A stretch of DNA of 64,000 bases from Gordius sp. MW1 (taxonomy: Eukaryota > Nematomorpha > Gordioida > Gordea > Gordiidae). The stretch covers positions 18,844,575 through 18,908,574 of the forward strand of contig OZ038533.1 in assembly GCA_964036665.1 (NCBI GenBank), read 5' to 3'. Position 1 is the stretch's first letter. Each line of letters opens with the position of its first letter. A model generated the notes under the pieces. The model was given only the letters and a program-made list of their open reading frames with translations, searched no databases and was not told where the DNA came from. Made by a program: the position numbers and the translations under genes. This document shows positions 59,201 through 64,000 of this stretch, piece after piece.

Positions 59201-60589
59201 CCCTAGGCATCAGTGTATGTCTAGGAAAGAATTAATCACGGATCGCCTGAGTCCTGCCCTAGAGACTTCCCATCACGTGCCAACTGATTTAGTCCGAATT
59301 CAATCAAACAGCGTAGTCTCTGAGGATCACGATGAGGTCCAGAGTTCGGCTTGTTATTCTGACCCTGGTCGAGAGGATGGGTCGGACCGCGGGTCTGGTA
59401 GTATTATGGCCCACCCTGCAAACCATAAGGGAGAAGAGACGTTTGGAGAGCCAATGGCATCGGATGAAATCCCCAATTCAGCTATGGACATGATCCGACG
59501 CGAAAAGGTTTGTCATCTAGATAGATTGCATAACAAAGGTGGACGACGTTTTTAAAAACTAGTGAGATTATTCGAATCTCGCGTGTTTTTGTGAATTAAA
59601 GTTTATTGTGCAATTTTTATTATAAAATGTATTATATGGTCGTGGACTCACCTCTTACTAGCAAAAGTGTCCGTCTTGTCTTGCCTGTCTTATAATCTCG
59701 GAGTTTTATATATTTTCCAATCCACTTTGTACTATATTATGCTATTGTTTCTAGGTTATAGCTTGAATAGCGTGATAATGAATATCATCGTTAGGCCAAA
59801 CTTAATATATCTTCCAAGTTTTTTTCCTATTACCTAAAAGAAAATAATGTTGTAATATTATGTTTTCCATTTAACTAGTATTTCCAAAAGTTAAATCACC
59901 AACAACGCGTAGCCGAAGAAGTTAAGGTCGCCTTGAAACCGTTCTTTAGTCGGGGCGAAATTACGAAACAGCAATACAAGGATATCATGCGTAGGGCGGT
60001 GAATAAGGTATACTATTGCTTTTTACATATTACAAGCCATAATGGCCGTACAGGTGGTGATCTAAAAACGGCTGGGTTTTGTTTGGTCGACCTTTGGTTT
60101 TAGTCGGTCTATTTTGCTTAGTCGCATAAGCAGGCCCAAGGTTTTCCCAAGGTTTTTTGGGGTCAAACCTTTGGTCTGTTTATGTTTAGTCGACTAAAAC
60201 TAAAGGTCGACCAAACGAAACCCAGCCGCTTTTACAACACTAAGTTTCACTATCGGTATAAACAAAATTTTCGGCTTTATTAAAATTGGCCCTATTTTTG
60301 ATGGTTGGCTATCATCACATTTGCACATGTATTAATAAGAGCCATACATATATAATTTTATAATAGTGAGGGAACAAAATGTATTTTATTAATGTTAGAG
60401 ATGTTTAAGAGTAAGACCATAACATTTTATATGATTTTGAGAGAATTATAATTATCATTGTTTTATTATGTTATTCTTATATCTCTTTTTTGTATTTAGA
60501 TATGCGGGAGTAAGAGCGGAAAGATAAAGCCCCTCAAAATCTTATCTTTAGTACAGGCTTACGTCAAATTATACGTTAGAAGGTCTTGA
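44266..60589 (+). CDS. PHRF1: PHD and RING finger domain-containing protein 1
   Basis: Sixteen exons: 44266-44320, 44357-44489, 44536-44645, 44687-44847, 44885-44968, 45009-45139, 46127-46248, 46468-46525, 51053-51233, 51801-52079, 52799-53010, 55135-55621, 56589-57984, 58519-59507, 59879-60007, 60500-60589; total 4,617 nt, 1,538 residues. A RING finger starts CPIC at about residue 121 and ends near TTCPIDR. A PHD finger runs from about 204 (LCQICHLGD) to 249 (WFCPQC). Next come PRTRAAERVRARI and a Lys/Arg-rich block, then IDLLGNIFADQ, long Pro-rich and Arg/Ser-rich segments, and a C-terminal FFSRGEITKQQYKDIMRRAV module like the polymerase II CTD-binding SRI-type end of PHRF1. Known role: nuclear E3 ligase with chromatin/polymerase links. 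Exon 46468-46525 is the least certain. The start codon follows an acceptor-like TGCAG directly. Confidence 0.92.
44687..46248 (+). other. PHRF1 RING and PHD finger exons
   Basis: Exons 44687-44847 and 44885-44968 hold the RING finger (CPIC, NNCTHSYCLECLIEW, TTCPIDR), split by a 37-nt intron. Exons 45009-45139 and 46127-46248 hold the PHD finger: CQICHLGD, LLCDICDNGYHMEC, WFCPQCDD. The order RING then PHD, with this spacing, is what identifies PHRF1 rather than another RING or PHD protein. All zinc ligands appear present. Confidence 0.93.
46794..46958. mobile_element. CATGGGCGTAGCC MITE in a PHRF1 intron
   Basis: Ends GGGTCCATAGCCAACATTGG and CCTGGCTACGCCCATG, with the GGGGGCAGCCGCCCC dyad inside. 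Confidence 0.85.
47232..50305 (-). mobile_element. hAT transposon, 3.07 kb, in a PHRF1 intron
   Basis: Termini AGAGATTTGCAACGGGCCG and, inverted, AGAGATCTGCACGGGCCGG. Target duplication TTCCACCT / TTCCACCC (47224-47231 and 50306-50313; 7 of 8). GC-rich subterminal blocks of GGCCCGTCC/GCCCGTCCG motifs (47250-47440 and 50110-50300) contrast with the AT-rich surroundings and may be transposase-binding sites. It encodes a BED-finger hAT transposase on the minus strand. Confidence 0.95.
47509..49377 (-). pseudogene. hAT (BED zinc finger) transposase, interrupted near its C-terminus
   Basis: The main frame 49377-47860 gives 505 residues. A BED finger lies at about 29-71 (VWEQFDPLM, CICKNCKKIL, SHLKRHKC). 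An hAT catalytic core follows, with TDMWTCDYTKISFLTLSIHY and VTDQGANIVNALANYSRLNC plus AAHLINNM. The C-terminal dimerisation block (YPKLAHLAHMILCIPATSAT, GNFSTAGRL) sits at 47733-47509, separated by stops. A small intron (donor near 47895, acceptor near 47848) could explain part of the gap, leaving a DLLKWWKAKEDKYY frame that then needs a shift at about 47695. It is therefore probably inactive. Confidence 0.85.
50685..50795. repeat. GC-rich CCGGCCCGGCCC remnant
   Basis: GAACCGGCCCGGCCC and ACCGGCCTAGCCCGCC, followed by a GGGCTGCGATTTTTTAATCT end similar in style to the hAT just upstream. Probably a deleted relative; boundaries uncertain. Confidence 0.4.
53531..54328. mobile_element. Non-autonomous hAT element, 0.8 kb, in a PHRF1 intron
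   Basis: The ends CAGGGGTTTG and CAAACCCCTG form a perfect 10-bp inverted repeat. The target duplication is GTTTAAAT / GTTCAAAT (53523-53530 and 54329-54336; 7 of 8). Both subterminal regions are runs of CCCGAACCCG-type motifs (53545-53680 and 54195-54320). The centre is AT-rich and without coding frames. Confidence 0.92.
55850..56015 (-). pseudogene. RTE/Jockey-like LINE 3' fragment
   Basis: On the minus strand it reads RCGRKVLDREVKKGRRRPCV plus TWK, matching [20 protein letters not shown] of the copy at 42630-43060, with the same following non-coding tail. In the PHRF1 intron between exons 55621 and 56589. Confidence 0.7.
58109..58460. mobile_element. Short Harbinger-like element in a PHRF1 intron
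   Basis: The left end GGGCTTGTCTTAATATCGGA equals that of the element at 30460. The right end, inverted, reads GGGATTGTCTTAATGTCGGA. TTA precedes it, while CTC follows, so the target duplication has decayed. Internal segments (GCAGCAAAAATCGTC, GACGCATAACATA) are shared with 30460-30600. It is non-coding and lies between PHRF1 exons 57984 and 58519. Confidence 0.8.
60056..60242. mobile_element. TAGTGTTGTAAAAACGG MITE, copy 8
   Basis: Left end decayed (GTGATCTAAAAACGGCTG); right end CCGCTTTTACAACACTA. In the last PHRF1 intron. Confidence 0.85.
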
Positions 60590-60882
60590 TGCCGTAATCC
60601 CGGAAATTGCATTCTTCTATATGAAAACCCAATTTTTTGCAATAATACTACTAGATTTATTTGTATTTTAAAATTTAGTTTGCGTATGTTGCTAATTTAA
60701 TTGCCTTTCAAGCATTGTATGAAATACAAGGTTTGATAAAATTTACAAGGACGATGTTATGTAAATATTATTCATCATGCCAATATTTATGTCCAAATAT
60801 GTTTAATAATCAAATTATATTTATTGTTATATTGAGCGTATTTTTATTTTTAAGTAAATAGACGATACATCACAAATTGTAT

Positions 60883-60888
60883 AATAAA
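60883..60888 (+). promoter_or_regulatory. Polyadenylation signal for PHRF1
   Basis: AATAAA, 294 nt after the PHRF1 stop codon, in AT-rich DNA and before the next repeat at 61026. Plausible but not decisive. Confidence 0.4.
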
Positions 60889-61025
60889 CAAAATGTGTCT
60901 AATTTTTTCCTTAACCAAATGTATAAAAATTGGCCCACATCATTTTCGAGCATTAAAAGCACCTCCCCTCTATCTTAATTTGAGATATTGCACAAACTAA
61001 TGATGTCTTTGGCATTAAACCCTTG

Positions 61026-61160
61026 CATGGGCGTAGCTAGCATTAGAATTAGAGGGGGCAATAGATTTTGTAAGGGGCAAAATGAACATTTTTTCGAATT
61101 TTTAATAAATTTTTGGATTTAGAGGGGGGCAGCCGCTTCTCCCTGCCCCCCCCCCCCCCC
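61026..61160. mobile_element. CATGGGCGTAGCC MITE, right end replaced by poly-C
   Basis: Starts CATGGGCGTAGCTAGC and stops in a C-run (about 61146-61160), without the GGCTACGCCCATG terminus. In the spacer after PHRF1. Confidence 0.8.
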
Positions 61161-61844
61161 CAAGTGAAAATGTCTTGGGGATTCGTTTACACAAACGCAA
61201 TTAGTAATCTCACAGTAATATTCAAACTCAATAATATGATCACGTGTAAATTTGCCAATGAGTTTCTACATTAATTAATGTTAAGTTAATACAAATGAAA
61301 CAAATTTTTTTTAAATTTTTAGAGCTATTTGTAAATAAACAAATTTACCCCTACCTACCCCATATTTAATTTTGGCATAATCATAGTCGCAGGTATTTCA
61401 ACATGGTAGGAAAATACAGAATCCTCACTAACAGTACCAGAGTACTGGTAACAAATGTCTTGTCACTAATGCAAAAGCCCTTATTTTTACAAATGACATC
61501 TTCCCCGGATTAAATCTTGCACAATATTAGGGCAGCCATTCGCCTTTTAGTAGCGTCTCATGTGTTTTGGTTGAGCCAAAAAATGACTGTTTAATATTGC
61601 TTCGCCCGTCTTATTCTCAATGTGCGTAATTATAAAAGAACTAAAATTAGTAGCATTAAATAACATTTAATCTAGTGCAAACCATTATGCCAAAATGATC
61701 TTTAAAAGATGGCTTTGCATCAATACCACGTAGAAAGTCTTCATTTCTTGATTAATCAATATGGCCCATAACCCGACATTTTATCAAATTAAGAATTTAT
61801 AGGTAAAGATTAAATGTCATTAGATCATCAATGTCCACACTCTG

Positions 61845-61935
61845 GTCTTTTTTTCCAAATTTCGACTATACTTAGAGGTCCACTAAGAAAAGCACACCCT
61901 TGGTTTAGTGGACTAACACCAAAGGTCTCACTTCT
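61845..61935. mobile_element. TAGTGTTGTAAAAACGG MITE, internal fragment
   Basis: Carries the internal CTCTGGTCTTTTTTTCCAAA and CTAAGAAAAGCACACC motifs seen in complete copies, but neither terminus. Confidence 0.5.
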
Positions 61936-61973
61936 GAAGCTATTTTATTCATACCAAATTGCTGCGGTACACA

Positions 61974-62152
61974 CATAGACTATAATAGACTGCTCATATC
62001 ATATGGTAAATTCTGTGTCAAATTTTCCTCCATTTTGAAGACAGCAACTGGTGTATTTCAACAACCATGTGATTTTGCGCTATAACATCATTAAAATGGC
62101 GGAAAAAAGGTTACACATTTTGTCCGTTGATGAGCAGTCTATCTAGTCTATA
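61974..62152. mobile_element. CATAGACT inverted-repeat element, 179 bp
   Basis: Starts CATAGACTATAATAGACTGC and ends GCAGTCTATCTAGTCTATA. Target duplication GGTACACA / GGTACACT (61966-61973 and 62153-62160; 7 of 8). Confidence 0.9.
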
Positions 62153-62160
62153 GGTACACT

Positions 62161-62897
62161 ACCCTGCCCTTGAAACGTGATTATTAACACTACTTTTAAC
62201 ACATCAACTAACTATTGAGTATATTTATTGAACGACCGATTACATATATAATGATTCGCAAATTTTGTTGGTGGACGATTGTGGGGAGTAGGGAACATTA
62301 ACGCTGAGGGGGGGGGCCAAAGTTTGGTGGCAATTATTGCCTCTTTTAGTTGTCACCAGGATTTTATTGGCAATGTGAAGGTACACATAACGATCACAGA
62401 ATAATAAGTCGTAATGAAACGAGCAAAAAGTAACGAAAATAAAACAAATTTTGTTCTTTAAATTGCGGTCACACCTTAAATTTTAAGACTAGGTATATTA
62501 CTTATGTATGAGTACTATTTGAGCCATATTATGAACGGACATGATGTGAAAAGACGACGAAATGATAAAACATACCGAAGGAGCCATTTAAAAGGTAAAA
62601 CATCGCTAAAATGTCGTAAATCGAATAAATTACAGTGAATGGCAACAAAAACAGGATAAAAATGCTTCATTTTAATTAAAATATTATTGTGGGCTCTCAG
62701 AGTCCGTTTCAACACTTAAAAACTCCAACCTATAAATTAATAAATTACACACGAAGCAGCGTCTGTTTTAAAAATTGACGACAAGATTTATGATTTAAGA
62801 GAGCGATTAAATCGGACTACAAATTATGTGTGTGCATGAAAATAAAAACTCGAACGTAACGAAAAAATTAAGAAGGGACTGCCTAAAAGGCTAAATA
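62161..62897. other. Spacer before the minus-strand gene: no supported feature
   Basis: No repeat terminus or coding exon recognised. It should contain the 3' UTR of the gene ending at 62898. Confidence 0.5.
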
Positions 62898-63612
62898 TCA
62901 TCTCTTGATATCGACTAGAGGTACTAGTTCGTCCATGTTATGTTGCCCGTTCAATGATAAATCATCAGTGACATCCTTGTTTGCATCTTTGTGCTTAATG
63001 GCAAAAACCTTTGTTTTGCCAGCGTTTTCAGCGTTGTCCGCGTTTATCAAAGATAGCGTGGCCGGCTAAAAACACAAAATATAACTGTAAAGCATGCATC
63101 ACTCAACATTATGAGAAAATCTCTTATTCAAATATCGCGGGTAAAGTTAAAACTAACTTTAATTTAGTATAAATCCCAACTCATAAGGTTATTTGTTAAA
63201 GTAACCGATGTGAGGTTAAGCTTAAAAACGAAAACATAAACATTCCTAATTATATTTTGGTTTTCAAATTTACAAATTTAAATTACGTTCTATTTTTATA
63301 GGTTCTAGGGCATCCTTGCAAGTCTGTAATATTAAAATATACAAAAAACTTACGTCACTTTTATTTTTATTGCGACTTTTGTGATTATTGTAATTCGTGG
63401 AATAATTTTCTTCGTCCTCATCGGAACCTATCTTGATGGAAAATTTTTCGGGGTGTTTTGAGGCGTTGTTATGCAAGCGATTTTGTGATGATAAAGAATA
63501 ACACGATGAAGACGATGATATTTGTTGTTGTTGGTTTTGCTGATTAACGCCCGGCTCAAGACTGAGCAGTGCGATGTTGTGAGCCTGTTCTTCTTCGAGT
63601 TTAGGCAAAACA
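62898..63612 (-). CDS. C-terminal exons of an unrecognised Gln/Ser-rich protein (5' end outside window)
   Basis: Two exons are visible on the minus strand, 63612-63354 and 63065-62898, joined by GT-AG with matching phase. The first follows a tatacag-type acceptor and encodes VLPKLEEEQAHNIALLSLEP, a Gln run, a Ser run, then EDEENYS and a Lys/Asn-rich end at a GTAAGT donor. The second follows a pyrimidine-rich acceptor and encodes PATLSLINADNAENAGKTKV, continues hydrophilic and ends MDELVPLVDIKR plus TGA. Base composition and codon use resemble the confident exons. No domain is recognised; most of it looks disordered, as expected for the tail of a larger protein. Reality as a gene is inferred from frame and splice signals only. 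Confidence 0.6.
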
Positions 63613-63889
63613 CTGTATAAAAAAGAGTGTAGAAGTAGAGTAGTGATAATTATTATGTCGTAACTTAATTTTATGAATTTTTTAGCAATTCAATATTATT
63701 TTGACCATTTTTAATGCTTGAATAGACTCTCGAATGTAAGATTAAAACAAATGAGCCTATTCAGCAATTGCTAGTCTTTTGAAAGTGTGTCAGAAAATCT
63801 TTAATCTCCCTTTACCTTCCCTTAACTATTTGCTTTACGTCTATATCTTTTGGCCCAAAGCAAAGATCAAATCACTCAATCGTATGAAG

Positions 63890-64000
63890 TAGTGTCGTAA
63901 AATCGGTTGGGTTCTGTTTGGTCAACTTTTAATTTAACTAAGATGAACGGTCGACTCTGATCTGTTTTTCAAATTTCGACAGCCCAGTGGTCGACCAAGA
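63890..64000. mobile_element. TAGTGTTGTAAAAACGG MITE, cut by window end
   Basis: Starts TAGTGTCGTAAAATCGGT and runs off the window. Lies upstream of the exon at 63612 on the minus strand, presumably in an intron. Confidence 0.85.

Overview
This is a eukaryotic, metazoan genomic window of about 70% AT. Its protein-coding genes are split by spliceosomal GT-AG introns. The three recognisable genes are orthologues of animal proteins: Trio/Kalirin, PXYLP1 and PHRF1. The phylum cannot be fixed from the sequence. An AT-rich invertebrate full of DNA transposons fits best. Intron sizes are extreme, from 34-40 nt up to 6.4 kb. Many of the long introns are long because they contain transposons.

Layout. 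(1) 1364-28406, + strand: 26 exons (1,837 codons plus stop) of a Trio/Kalirin-type Rho guanine-nucleotide exchange factor. The 5' part (expected SEC14 domain and first spectrin repeats) lies before the window. Seen here are spectrin-like repeats, one DH-PH module and a low-complexity tail that ends in a stop. No SH3, second DH-PH, Ig or kinase follows. The last intron holds a 5.73-kb Charlie-type hAT transposon with a perfect 8-bp target duplication, and this contains a second transposon and long inverted tandem arrays. (2) 29997-34400: a degenerate non-LTR retrotransposon with a poly(A) tail and a perfect 27-bp target-site duplication, itself invaded by a TTA-flanked Harbinger-like element. 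(3) 36092-37814, - strand: PXYLP1 (2-phosphoxylose phosphatase), complete in 3 exons. (4) 38247-44004: two further hAT elements with 7/8 target duplications; one carries a tRNA-like sequence, the other LINE debris. (5) 44266-60589, + strand: PHRF1 (RING plus PHD finger protein), complete in 16 exons whose summed length (4,617 nt) is exactly divisible by three. Its introns contain a 3.07-kb hAT with a decayed transposase, a 0.8-kb non-autonomous hAT and a small Harbinger-like element. (6) 62898-63612, - strand: the last two exons of an unrecognised Gln/Ser-rich protein that continues beyond the window.

The rest is dispersed repeats: three short inverted-repeat families with many copies, fragments of an RTE/Jockey-like LINE 3' end, and unannotatable AT-rich DNA. 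The genes are not functionally linked. Trio acts in Rac/Rho signalling, PXYLP1 in proteoglycan linker synthesis in the Golgi, and PHRF1 in the nucleus with RNA polymerase II. All exon borders were read by eye from splice consensus, reading frame and remembered family conservation; no search was run.
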